Below are positions 8,140 through 16,558 of a DNA stretch of 64,000 nucleotides, in pieces (within the stretch, counting starts at the first letter, position 1; each line of letters begins with the position of its first letter). Source of the stretch: Tistrella mobilis KA081020-065 (GTDB lineage Bacteria; Pseudomonadota; Alphaproteobacteria; Tistrellales; Tistrellaceae); contig NC_017956.1 of NCBI RefSeq assembly GCF_000264455.2, forward strand, positions 2,834,001 to 2,898,000, given 5' to 3'. The notes under the pieces were generated by a model. That model did not search any database and was not told the origin of the DNA. It worked only from the letters and a program-made list of their open reading frames with translations. Both the position numbers and the translations under genes were made by a program.

Positions 8140-9195
8140 GGCGGCCTCGATCAGGCCGGCGTCATCGGCCTCGGGCATCGGGGCCGGTTGCGGCAGGGCC
8201 ACGGCCAGGCGGGCGAAGCCGCCGAAGGGAGCCAGCGCCGGGCAGGGCACCTGCTCGATCGCCGCGGTGGGCAGGGCCCTGGACAGGGCCTTCAGCGCCG
8301 CTGCATCGTTGCCGTCTTCGAAGCCCGGCACCACCAGCCGGCGGCCGTCACGCAGCAGGCTCAGATAGCTTGCGGGCAGCAGCCGCCCGGCGTCGTCCCG
8401 CGGCCGGCGCTTCGGCAGGGGCACCGGCACCACGCTCATCGGCATGCCGTCGGCCAGGGTCACCACCTCCAGCCGGCGCCGGATCTCGGCCAGGGCGGCA
8501 TGATCCGGATCGCCTTCGGGCGCCACCGCCACGGCGACCACCCCCGGCGCCAGAAAACGGACCACGCCATCCAGATTGCCGGGCCGCTCGTCGCCCGAAA
8601 ATCCACCCGGCACCCAGACCACGCGGGTCGCGCCGAAGGTTGCGGCCAGATGCACGGCCATGGCCTCGCGGTCGGCCTCTCGCCCGCCGACCAGCACCTC
8701 GCTTGCTACCAGCACCCCGCCGCCATCGGCCGCGACCATGCCGGCCCGGCCGTCGATGTCGAGCAGGATGCGGCCCACCGTCTCGTCGCCGGCCAGCGCC
8801 AGCAGGCGGCCGGCCACGTCGCAATCGTCGTGATGGTGGCTGCGGTCGACCGGCCATTCCACCGCGCAGGGCGCGCCATCGGCCGTCCGCCCCATCGACG
8901 GGCGGCGATCGGCAAAGCAGGCCAGGCTGCCTTCCCAGGACGACACCCCCACCCCGGCGCCGCAGCGCATCGAGGCGTCGGCAAGATCGCCGGCGCGAGC
9001 CAGCATGGCGACCTGGGTGTCGCGGGCCAGAATGCGGGCGGCCTCGGCGATGGCGAGGCCGGCATCGCGGGGATCGCTGATGCCGTCGGCCGCCGACGGC
9101 CAGACGGCAAGCCACAGCCGGGCCGGCTGGTCGGGGGCCGGCAGGTGGCAGGAGGGGTGCGGCGGGGCACCCGGATGCATGAACATCTCGGACAT
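8119..9195 (-). CDS. Agmatine deiminase-like protein lacking catalytic motifs (probable pseudoenzyme)
   Basis: This 358-residue protein follows the agmatine/peptidyl-arginine deiminase fold order along its length. It has LWLAVWPS near the N-terminus, RVVWVPGGFSGDERPGNLDG in the middle and LLPASYLSLLRDGRRLVVPG followed by ALPQP near the end. The residues that do chemistry in AguA are missing. WMRD is WEGS (87-90), DGHVD is GNLDG (206-210) and the GGGNIHC cysteine motif is PFGGFARL (323-330). Function is unknown, possibly regulatory. The start ATG at 9195 has GGAG upstream. It is the last gene of a long minus-strand run, 1.7 kb from aguB. Confidence 0.75.
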   Translation of the reverse strand: MSEMFMHPGAPPHPSCHLPAPDQPARLWLAVWPSAADGISDPRDAGLAIAEAARILARDTQVAMLARAGDLADASMRCGAGVGVSSWEGSLACFADRRPSMGRTADGAPCAVEWPVDRSHHHDDCDVAGRLLALAGDETVGRILLDIDGRAGMVAADGGGVLVASEVLVGGREADREAMAVHLAATFGATRVVWVPGGFSGDERPGNLDGVVRFLAPGVVAVAVAPEGDPDHAALAEIRRRLEVVTLADGMPMSVVPVPLPKRRPRDDAGRLLPASYLSLLRDGRRLVVPGFEDGNDAAALKALSRALPTAAIEQVPCPALAPFGGFARLAVALPQPAPMPEADDAGLIEAAPADDLR

Positions 9196-9494
9196 GAGGG
9201 CGTCTCCGCTCCGGAGCGCCGGGATGCTGGCAGGGCGATCATGACCGGGGGCGGCCCGCTAAACAGGCGGGGCCGGTCCTGCCCGGCATGTCGGGCCGCA
9301 GTCTCCGGCGTGAGGGGGATCGATCGTCGCTGGTGCGGATGGCGTGCCGCCGAGGTCGGGCCTTGCCTCGTCTGGTGTTCCCGTCGTTGCCGACGGCACG
9401 TCTGGTCGTGTCCCGGATCCCATCCTAGCGCGTGTGGGGGAAGAGGTGCAATCCGCAGCAGCACCCCGCCCCCTCCTCCATCCGAAGCCCGCCC
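9196..9494. other. Intergenic spacer ackA / AguA-like gene
   Basis: This 299-base stretch has no convincing open frame. It contains a small perfect hairpin (CCGTCG-TTGC-CGACGG, 9381-9396) and a larger interrupted one (9243-9278, outer arms GACCGG/CCGGTC). Either may end or process the ackA transcript. No clear promoter for the AguA-like gene is visible. Confidence 0.4.
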
Positions 9495-10673
9495 CTATCC
9501 GAAGATCAGCCGCGCCGTTTCGCGCGCGATCACCGCCTCTTCATCGGTGTCGAGCGCCAGAACCAGCACCGGGCTCGCAGCGGCCGAAATCACCGGGCCG
9601 TGGGCGGCATTGGCCGCCGGATCGAGGGTCACGCCCAGAAAGCCCAGATGGGCGGCAATGCGCGCCCGCATGCCGGCTGAATACCGCCCGATGCCGGCGG
9701 TGAACACCAGCACGTCCAGTCCGCCGATCGCCACCGCCACCGAGCCCGCCTCGCGACCGGCACGATAGGCGAACAGGGCCATCGCCTCTTCGGCCTTCGG
9801 ATCCGATGAGGTCTCCAGCACGCGCATGTCGTCGGAGACGCCCGACACGCCGAGCAGACCCGAGCGGGCATTCAGCAGCCGGTCGACCTCGGCCGCCGTC
9901 ATGCCCCGGTCGCGGATCAGATGCAGCACCACGCCGGGGTCGATCGCCCCCGACCGCTTGCCCATCATCAGCCCGTCGAGTGCTGTAAAGCCCATGGTGG
10001 TCGCCACCGACCGCCGGGCGAGCATGCCGCAAAGGCTGGCGCCGTGGCCCAGATGCGCCACGATCACCCGCCCGTCGGCGCGCGGGCCGGCATGATCCGG
10101 CAGCACATGGGCGATATGGGCGTAAGACAGGCCGTGGAAGCCATAGCGCAGCACGCCCTCGTCGGTCAGCTCCCGCGGGATCGGCATGGTCTGGGCGATC
10201 CGGGGCTGGCTGCGGTGAAAGGCGGTGTCGAAACAGGCGACCTGCGGCAGATCCGGCCAGAGCTTCCGGGTCGCGGCAATCCCCGACAGATTGTGCGGCT
10301 GGTGATTGGGCGCCAGGGCCACGAAGCCCTCCAGCGCCGCGATCACCGCATCATCCACCACCACCGGCGCATCGAAGCGGGCACCGCCATGGACCACGCG
10401 ATGTCCCACCGCCGCCACCTCGCCCAGGTTGTGGACGACCGCCGCGATCCGGTCCAGCGCCCAGGCCGTCAGCCCGGCATGATCGGCCAGGCCCTCCGGT
10501 GGCTGGCCGATCTCCTCCAGATGCGCGCCGCGCCCCTTGGCCGACGGGCCCCTCAGCGTGCCGATGGATTCGACCTCGGCCCGGCCGATCTCCTCCATGT
10601 CCGACAGGCGGACGACGCCGAATTTCAGGCTCGACGAGCCGGCATTCACGGTGATGATCAGCTGCTCGGTCAT
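9495..10673 (-). CDS. ackA: Acetate kinase
   Basis: This 392-residue ASKHA-fold kinase interconverts acetyl phosphate plus ADP with acetate plus ATP. Family blocks are present in order: VNAGSSSLKF, GHRVVHGG, CFDTAFH, RYGFHGLSY, HLGHGASL and VFTAGIG. The length matches the family. The start ATG (10673) overlaps the stop of the Pta-like gene by four bases (ATGA), so translation is coupled and the two enzymes form an acetyl-CoA to acetate module. Placement below leucine dehydrogenase and the liu genes suggests disposal of acetyl-CoA from amino-acid breakdown. Confidence 0.96.
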   Translation of the reverse strand: MTEQLIITVNAGSSSLKFGVVRLSDMEEIGRAEVESIGTLRGPSAKGRGAHLEEIGQPPEGLADHAGLTAWALDRIAAVVHNLGEVAAVGHRVVHGGARFDAPVVVDDAVIAALEGFVALAPNHQPHNLSGIAATRKLWPDLPQVACFDTAFHRSQPRIAQTMPIPRELTDEGVLRYGFHGLSYAHIAHVLPDHAGPRADGRVIVAHLGHGASLCGMLARRSVATTMGFTALDGLMMGKRSGAIDPGVVLHLIRDRGMTAAEVDRLLNARSGLLGVSGVSDDMRVLETSSDPKAEEAMALFAYRAGREAGSVAVAIGGLDVLVFTAGIGRYSAGMRARIAAHLGFLGVTLDPAANAAHGPVISAAASPVLVLALDTDEEAVIARETARLIFG

Positions 10674-12073
10674 GGCCGTGCCCCACGATGGACGAAGATC
10701 TGCGCCAGTGCCGCCGAGGCGAGGCGGGCGGCCGGGCCGTCGGCACGGCTGGTCAGCATGATGGGCACGCGCGCGCCCAGCACCAGGCCTGCGGCCTCGG
10801 CGCCGGCCAGATGGATCAGCTGCTTGGCGACCATATTGCCGGCTTCCAGATCCGGGGTGACCAGGATGTCGGCATCGCCCGCCACCTCGGACACGATACC
10901 CTTGGCCTTGGCCGCCGCCTTCGAGACCGCATTGTCGAAGGCGAGCGGGCCGTCGAGCAGGCCGCCGGTGATCTGGCCGCGATCGGCCATCTTGCACAGC
11001 GCCGCCGCTTCCAGCGTCGAGGCGATGGCCGGATAGACCGTCTCTACCGCCGACAGGATCGCGACCTTGGGCCGATCGGTCCCCAGCGCCCGGACCAGAT
11101 CGATGGCGTTCTGGACGATGTCGCGCTTGGCGGCGAGATCCGGATAGATGTTGATCGCCGCATCGGTCACGAACAGCGGCTTGGGATAGGCCGGCACGTC
11201 CAGCGCGAAGACATGGCTCATCCGCCGGCCGGTGCGCAGACCCGTCACCTTGTCGACGGCGGCGGCCATCACCTCGTCGGTGTGCAGCGCGCCCTTCATG
11301 ATCGCCGCGGCCTCGCCCTCGCGCACCAGCGCCACCGCCCGTTCGGCGGCGGCATGGCTGTGTGGCTGGTCGACGATGCGGATGCCCGACAGGCTGCGCC
11401 CGGCGGCCTCTGCCGCCGCCCGGATCTTGGCCTCGGGGCCGATCAGGATCGGCTGGATCAGCCCGGCCGCCGCCGCATCCAGCGCGCCCTCGATCGAATT
11501 GGCATCGACCGGATGGACCACGGCGGTCGCGATCGGCGGCAGATCGGCGGTGGCCGCCAGCAGGCGGCGATAGACCGGCCGGTTCTCGGGCGCCGCCGCC
11601 TCGGCGGCGACGGTCGCCTGCGGGGTCACGACGAAGGGCCGGTCGACACGGGCCTCTGCGGCACGGACCTCGGCCGATCCGGTCGCGACCAGCCGGCCAT
11701 CGGCCGCGACCACGGTCGCATCCAGCGTCAGGCGGCGATCGGCGCCCAGCGTCCGGACCACCAGCTTTGCCGTCAGCCGGTCACCGGCCGCCACCTGGCC
11801 GGTGCGGTCCAGCCGCGAGCCCAGGATTTCGGCGCCGGGGCCGGGCAGTTCGGCCGCGATCAGCAGGTCGATCATCAGCCCCGGCAGAGCGGTGAAGGCG
11901 GCGACGCCGCGAAAGCCGGCATCGGCCGCGAGTGCCGGGTCGATATGGGCGGGGTCGATCTCGCGGGCGATCTCGCCCAGCCGGTCGGCAAGCGGCTGGC
12001 CTGCCTCGTGAACCAGGCAGGCGCTGTCGCCGGCACGGATATCCTCGAACGGTCGGTTGGCGATCCTGAGCAT
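10670..12073 (-). CDS. MaoC-like hydratase/phosphate acetyltransferase fusion
   Basis: This 467-residue protein has two parts. Residues about 1-145 resemble the MaoC/hotdog dehydratase fold (AGDSACLVHEAGQPLADRLGE, then GDRLTAKLVVRTL). The rest is a phosphate acetyl/butyryl-transferase domain (HPVDANSIEGALDAAAAGLI, MKGALHTDEVM, KVTGLRTGRRMSHVF, PDLEAGNMVAKQL). Such fusions are annotated as bifunctional enoyl-CoA hydratase/phosphate acetyltransferase. The C-terminal part would make acetyl phosphate from acetyl-CoA for AckA, with which it overlaps by four bases. The role of the N-terminal domain is unproved. The start ATG is at 12073, with 136 bases separating it from the upstream dehydrogenase gene. 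Confidence 0.9.
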   Translation of the reverse strand: MLRIANRPFEDIRAGDSACLVHEAGQPLADRLGEIAREIDPAHIDPALAADAGFRGVAAFTALPGLMIDLLIAAELPGPGAEILGSRLDRTGQVAAGDRLTAKLVVRTLGADRRLTLDATVVAADGRLVATGSAEVRAAEARVDRPFVVTPQATVAAEAAAPENRPVYRRLLAATADLPPIATAVVHPVDANSIEGALDAAAAGLIQPILIGPEAKIRAAAEAAGRSLSGIRIVDQPHSHAAAERAVALVREGEAAAIMKGALHTDEVMAAAVDKVTGLRTGRRMSHVFALDVPAYPKPLFVTDAAINIYPDLAAKRDIVQNAIDLVRALGTDRPKVAILSAVETVYPAIASTLEAAALCKMADRGQITGGLLDGPLAFDNAVSKAAAKAKGIVSEVAGDADILVTPDLEAGNMVAKQLIHLAGAEAAGLVLGARVPIMLTSRADGPAARLASAALAQIFVHRGARP

Positions 12074-12209
12074 GGGAACGGTCGGTTTCCGGGCCTCGTG
12101 TGGACGGACGCTTGGCTTGTTGCTTTGCACCATCCTCGCCGGAATGCGTGACGATTGCGACCTCGAGTTTGCCCCCGCGGCCGATCGTCCCGCCGCCCAT
12201 GGCGCCCGG

Positions 12210-13277
12210 TCAGGCCGCGTCGGCCGCCTTCTTCTTCGCGGCAGCCGCCCGGATGCGCGCCTCGGCCATGGCATCCGCCACTTCGGCGGTGGTGCGGCCC
12301 GTCCTCGCCGCTTCGGCGAAGATGCGCGACATGGTGTCGCCGATACCCCGAACCAGCGCCGTCGCCCGCGCCACGTCATAGCCCGCCGGCCCGTGCTCGA
12401 CCGCGATGTTGATCACGCCGCCGGCATTGATCACGTAATCGGGGGCATAAAGCACGCCCCGATCGGCCAGCATCCGGGCATGGCGCGGCTCCGCCAGCTG
12501 GTTGTTGGCGGCACCGGCGACGATGCCGGCCTTGATCTCGGGGATGGTGCGGTCGTTCAGCACCGCGCCCAGCGCGCAGGGGGCATAGACATCGACCGGC
12601 TCGGCATGGATCACCGCCGGGTCGACGACGCGGGCGCCGGTCGCGGCCGCCACGCGGTCGGTGGCATCGCGGTGAATATCGGCCACCACCAGCCGGGCAC
12701 CGGACTCGTGCAGCCGCCGGGCCAGATCGGCCCCCACATGGCCCAGCCCCTGAACCGCCACGGTCACGCCGGTCAGCTCGTCGCTGCCGCGGGCATGGGC
12801 CAGGGCCGCGCGGATGCCCAGAAAAACGCCCAGTGCCGTGAAGGGCGACGGGTCGCCGCTGGTCTCGGCCAGGCCCAGAACATGGCCGGTTTCGCGCCGC
12901 ACATGGGCCATATCGTCGGTGCCGATGCCGACATCCTCGGCCGTGATGTAGCGGCCGGCCAGGCTTTCGACGAAGCGGCCGAAGGCGCGCATCATCGCCG
13001 GTGTCTTGTCGCGGCGGGCATCGCCCAGAATGACGGCCTTGGCCCCGCCAAAATCCAGCCCCGCCATGGCGTTCTTATAGGTCATGCCGCGGGCCAGCCG
13101 CAGCACATCGGTCACGGCGGCGGCCTCGTCGGGGTAGGCCCACATCCGGCAGCCGCCGACACCGGGGCCCAGCACGGTGGAATGGAGGGCCACGATCGCC
13201 TTCAGCCCGGTTTCGGGATCATGGCCGAAGATCACCTGCTCGTGACCGTCGAACGCGGCACAAGAAAATACGGACAT
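12210..13277 (-). CDS. Leucine (Leu/Val/Phe-type) dehydrogenase
   Basis: This 355-residue NAD-dependent amino-acid dehydrogenase oxidatively deaminates branched-chain amino acids to keto acids. The substrate domain has GPGVGGCRMW and the catalytic lysine region ARGMTYKNAMAGLDFGGAK. The Rossmann domain has VQGLGHVGADLA. YVINAGGVINIAVEH near the C-terminus is typical of leucine dehydrogenases. The C-terminus is lysine/alanine rich. The ATG at 13277 has GGGGAGA upstream. Being on the same strand just below the liu genes, it provides the first step of leucine catabolism. Two dyad elements upstream (13472-13498) may regulate it. Confidence 0.92.
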   Translation of the reverse strand: MSVFSCAAFDGHEQVIFGHDPETGLKAIVALHSTVLGPGVGGCRMWAYPDEAAAVTDVLRLARGMTYKNAMAGLDFGGAKAVILGDARRDKTPAMMRAFGRFVESLAGRYITAEDVGIGTDDMAHVRRETGHVLGLAETSGDPSPFTALGVFLGIRAALAHARGSDELTGVTVAVQGLGHVGADLARRLHESGARLVVADIHRDATDRVAAATGARVVDPAVIHAEPVDVYAPCALGAVLNDRTIPEIKAGIVAGAANNQLAEPRHARMLADRGVLYAPDYVINAGGVINIAVEHGPAGYDVARATALVRGIGDTMSRIFAEAARTGRTTAEVADAMAEARIRAAAAKKKAADAA

Positions 13278-13471
13278 GTTTTCTCCCCTTCGGCCATCTT
13301 CCCAAGATGGCCGACTGTCTTCGCCGAAGCGAATTCTGTTGCTGTTGGGAGTCAATCTGTCACCGCGCCGCAGGGCTTTCAATCGCCCACCGCACGCCCG
13401 TCTGAAATAGAGGGAAAGTTGCTGGCCGCCAATTCGACGTCATTTTCCCTTCGAAAGCACCCGGAAGAATT

Positions 13472-13498
13472 GGTAATAAAATTACCTGTCGTGACAGG
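13472..13498. promoter_or_regulatory. Two adjacent dyad elements between marR and leucine dehydrogenase
   Basis: GGTAATAAAATTACC (13472-13486) and CCTGTC-GT-GACAGG (13485-13498) share two bases and lie in an AT-rich island. On the minus strand the second dyad followed by TAATTTTATT could be the marR terminator. Equally, the pair could be an operator for the dehydrogenase gene starting about 195 bases further on. A weaker AGGGAAA/TTTCCCT inverted repeat flanks the island (13411-13450). Confidence 0.45.
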
Positions 13499-13512
13499 GG
13501 GATTCGGGGCGC

Positions 13513-14082
13513 TCAGCTCCCGCGATCGGCGATCTCGTCCTCGACCGCCTCGGGGTCGGCGCCGCGTTCGGCGATGTCGCGATCCAGATTGGCGATCACC
13601 CGCACCAGCAGGTCGCGCAGACCGTAAATCTCATCGCTGGCAAGGCCGTCGATGGCGGCGATATTGGTTTCGGCCGCACGGGGCAGCAATTCGTGACGCA
13701 GCGCCCGGCCGCGATCGGTCAGGTAGACCAGGCTGCGGCGGCGGTCATGCACGTCGCGCTCACGGCGCACCAGACCGCGTCGCTCCATCAGCCGGAGCGC
13801 CGTCACCGTCGTCGGCTCCATCATCCGGATGCGCCGGCTGAGGTCGCGCTGGGTGATCCCCTCTTCCTGCCACAGGATGCGCAGGAAAAACCACATGCCC
13901 ATGGTGACTTCGGTATCCGCCACCCGCATCTGCATGGCACGCAGATAGGCCCGATGGGCATCACGCACCAGGTAGCCGATGCTCTCCAGCAGGGGGAAAT
14001 CCGCCCCGGCCATGGCCTGCTCGTAGACTTCGGCGGCCGGTCGCGCGCCATGACCGGGTCTTCGAGGATCCGACGACACCAT
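13513..14082 (-). CDS. MarR family transcriptional regulator
   Basis: This 189-residue winged-helix regulator has an N-terminal dimer helix. The helix-turn-helix is GITQRDLSRRIRMMEPTTVTA and the wing RRERDVHDRRRSLVYLT carries the conserved DxR. It probably binds DNA as a dimer and responds to a small ligand, perhaps a CoA thioester or aromatic acid, though no ligand can be deduced. The ATG at 14082 has GGAAG upstream. It follows the SLC13 carrier gene on the same strand after 110 bases and precedes leucine dehydrogenase, so it may regulate either. Its acidic C-terminal tail is unremarkable. Confidence 0.9.
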   Translation of the reverse strand: MVSSDPRRPGHGARPAAEVYEQAMAGADFPLLESIGYLVRDAHRAYLRAMQMRVADTEVTMGMWFFLRILWQEEGITQRDLSRRIRMMEPTTVTALRLMERRGLVRRERDVHDRRRSLVYLTDRGRALRHELLPRAAETNIAAIDGLASDEIYGLRDLLVRVIANLDRDIAERGADPEAVEDEIADRGS

Positions 14083-14192
14083 CAGTTGCTTCCGATCGTA
14101 AACAATGTCGCATTACGATTGAAGCATACCACGGCTATCGCCCCCGCCAAGGGCCTGGGCGCGTTCATTCTGCCGCCGGAAACGGCTCCCCG

Positions 14193-15614
14193 TCAGATCC
14201 GGCCCAGAACAGTCCACCATACGAGATCAAGCGGCCAGAGCAGCAGCATTGCCGCCAACCCGAGCGCGATCATCGCCCGCGCCGCCGCGCCCTGACCGAT
14301 GCCCGACAGGCCAAGCGCCACGATCACCGGCGGCGACTGATAGGGCAGCAGGGCGGTGGAAAAGCCCAGCGCCTGTGTCATCAGCACGGTGTCGAGCGAC
14401 AGCCCGGTCGCCTCCGCCAGCCGGGCGGCCAGCGGTGTCATGATCGCCGGTGTGCCATGCAGAGAGCCCAGCAGCCCGACCACGGTCGAGATCAGCCCCA
14501 GCTTGTAGACGTTGAGCGCATCGGCCCCGGGCTCGAAGCCGGCAAGGTCGATCATCACCCCGCCCATGGCATCGCCCAGCCCCGCGGCCGAGATCACGGC
14601 CCCCAGCGACAGCATGGCGGCGATGAAGATCAGCGTGCCGACCGGCAGGCCGGTGCGGATGAAATCCGCCGGCACCAGGCGCAGGCCGGGGGTCAGGATC
14701 AGGGCCGCGGCCGAAAGCCCGACCCAGGCCGGCTTCAACCCGTGCAGCCAGTCGGTTGCCCAAAGCGCCAACGTGGCCCCCAGAATCAACGCCAGCCGGC
14801 CCAGCGCCCGCGGGTCGGCCGCCACACCCGGCGCCATGGCCCCGGCCTCACGCGCCCCGGCCTCACGCGGGGGCGGGGCGGGAAACAGCCGCACCAGCAG
14901 CACCACCAGCAGCACCGCCTTCAGGATGCCCAGCACCGGGAAATGCAGCGCCAGCCAGCCGCCATAGCTGAAATGATGGTCGTAGAGCGTTTCCGCCGCG
15001 CCGGTCAGGATCATGTTCGGCACATTGGCCGGCAGAATGCCGAAGGGTGGAAAGAAGGTGCCCAGCGCCGCCGCCATCACCAGCCCGGTGCGGCCGGGAT
15101 GGCCGGCGTCATAGCCCGCGCGCTCGGCCAGGGCCAGCGCGATCGGCACCAGCAGCGCCACCCGCCCCACCGCGGCCGGCACCAGAAAGGCGAGCAGCAC
15201 GCCCGCCGCCACCATGCCGGCGATCAGCGCCGCGTAAGAGGTGCCGAACACGCCCGCCGCCTGGCGGGCCAGACGGTCGGCCAGCCCCGCATGGCGCGCC
15301 GCCGCCCCGAAGACGAGGCCCGAGAGCACCAGCCAGAAGGCGCCGGAATGGAAGCCCGAGAACACCGTATCGGGTGGTGCCACCCCCAGGATGGCGGCCC
15401 CGGCGAAGAACAGGATCGCGGCATAGGCCTCGGGTGCGGCGGCAGTCGCCACCAGAACCAGCATGGCGAGGGCGAGCCCGCCCGCCTGCCAGGCCGGGGC
15501 CACATCCCCGAACATCCAGGGGGCGATCACGGCAAGCAGAAGCCCTGCCGCCGAGACGATCGGCGGCAGGGCGGCTGATATCAGGCCCGGCATTCTGCGT
15601 GGAGCGGCGGACAC
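14193..15614 (-). CDS. SLC13/DASS-type anion permease
   Basis: This 473-residue, very hydrophobic protein has roughly twelve membrane segments and two-fold repeated halves, as in the ion-transporter superfamily (SLC13, CitT, ArsB). Motifs such as PPFGILPANVPNMIL and SLHGTPAIMTPLAARLAE occupy the places of the two substrate-binding SNT-like loops. It likely moves a carboxylate, plausibly acetoacetate or another product of the leucine pathway, because it follows mvaB by only six bases. The GTG at 15614 is given as start. The ATG at 15593 is an equal alternative. The substrate is inferred only from neighbourhood. Confidence 0.82.
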   Translation of the reverse strand: MSAAPRRMPGLISAALPPIVSAAGLLLAVIAPWMFGDVAPAWQAGGLALAMLVLVATAAAPEAYAAILFFAGAAILGVAPPDTVFSGFHSGAFWLVLSGLVFGAAARHAGLADRLARQAAGVFGTSYAALIAGMVAAGVLLAFLVPAAVGRVALLVPIALALAERAGYDAGHPGRTGLVMAAALGTFFPPFGILPANVPNMILTGAAETLYDHHFSYGGWLALHFPVLGILKAVLLVVLLVRLFPAPPPREAGAREAGAMAPGVAADPRALGRLALILGATLALWATDWLHGLKPAWVGLSAAALILTPGLRLVPADFIRTGLPVGTLIFIAAMLSLGAVISAAGLGDAMGGVMIDLAGFEPGADALNVYKLGLISTVVGLLGSLHGTPAIMTPLAARLAEATGLSLDTVLMTQALGFSTALLPYQSPPVIVALGLSGIGQGAAARAMIALGLAAMLLLWPLDLVWWTVLGRI

Positions 15615-15620
15615 GGCCGG

Positions 15621-16532
15621 TCAGGCCGCCTCGCATTTCGCGCGTAGGGCGCGCGACACCCGCCCTGCCGGCGGCCGGCCCAACTGATCCGAGATGAACC
15701 AGCCGGCCTGCAGCACCGCATCGAAATCGATGCCGGTACGGATGCCCATGCCGTTCAGCATATAGAGCACGTCCTCGGTCGCGACATTGCCGGTCGCCCC
15801 CTTGGCATAGGGGCAGCCGCCGAGACCCGCGACCGAGGCATCGACCACGGCGATGCCTTCTTCCAGCGCCGCCAGGATATTGGCCAGGGCCTGGCCATAG
15901 GTGTCGTGGAAATGCACCGCCAGCTTCTCGCGCGGCACCACGGCCGCGACGGTGTCGATCAGCGTCTTCACCTTGCCGGCGGTGCCGGTGCCGATCGTGT
16001 CGCCCAGCGAGACCTCGTAGCAGCCCATCTCGTAGAGCGCCTTCGACACCTCGGCCACCTTCGCGGGGTCGATCTCGCCCTCATAGGGGCAGCCGAGCAC
16101 GCAGGAGACATAGCCGCGCACCTGGGCGCCGGCCTCGCGCGCCCGCTCCACCACCGGGCGGAAGCGCTCCAGGCTTTCGGCGATGGTGCAGTTGATGTTG
16201 CGCTTGCTGAAGGCTTCCGATGCGGCGCCGAACACCGCAACCTCGTCGGCCCCCACTTCCAGCGCCAATTCCAGCCCCTTCAGATTGGGGGTCAGCACGG
16301 GGTAGCGGGTGCCCGGGCGCCGGGTCAGGCCGCGCATCACCTCGGCATGATCGGCCATCTGCGGCACCCATTTCGGGCTGACGAAGGCGGTCGCCTCCAC
16401 CGCCGGCAGGCCGGCGGCGGCCAGACGCTCGATCAGCTCGATCTTCACGGCCGTGGGCACGACCTCCTTCTCGTTCTGCAGGCCGTCGCGCGCGCCGACC
16501 TCGACGATCCGGACCTCGGAAGGCAGGGCCAT
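15621..16532 (-). CDS. mvaB: Hydroxymethylglutaryl-CoA lyase
   Basis: This 303-residue TIM-barrel lyase splits 3-hydroxy-3-methylglutaryl-CoA into acetoacetate and acetyl-CoA, the last step of leucine breakdown. Visible motifs are EVGARDGLQNE, AFVSPKWVPQMAD, the metal site VHFHDTYGQALAN and the catalytic-cysteine signature GLGGCPYAKGATGN. The ATG at 16532 has a strong GGAGGA nine bases upstream. It lies 26 bases after the mccA stop. Because of a one-base frameshift in mccA, the mccA frame runs on without a stop into this gene. The good ribosome site shows the two are separate proteins. Confidence 0.95.
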   Translation of the reverse strand: MALPSEVRIVEVGARDGLQNEKEVVPTAVKIELIERLAAAGLPAVEATAFVSPKWVPQMADHAEVMRGLTRRPGTRYPVLTPNLKGLELALEVGADEVAVFGAASEAFSKRNINCTIAESLERFRPVVERAREAGAQVRGYVSCVLGCPYEGEIDPAKVAEVSKALYEMGCYEVSLGDTIGTGTAGKVKTLIDTVAAVVPREKLAVHFHDTYGQALANILAALEEGIAVVDASVAGLGGCPYAKGATGNVATEDVLYMLNGMGIRTGIDFDAVLQAGWFISDQLGRPPAGRVSRALRAKCEAA

Positions 16533-16558
16533 GATCTCGTCCTCCGTCTGGAATTGCC

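Noticed and set aside
9495-10997. A longer version of acetate kinase extending to 10997.
   Set aside because: The extension is the out-of-frame shadow of the Pta-like gene. The ATG at 10673 gives the family's N-terminus and an ATGA overlap.
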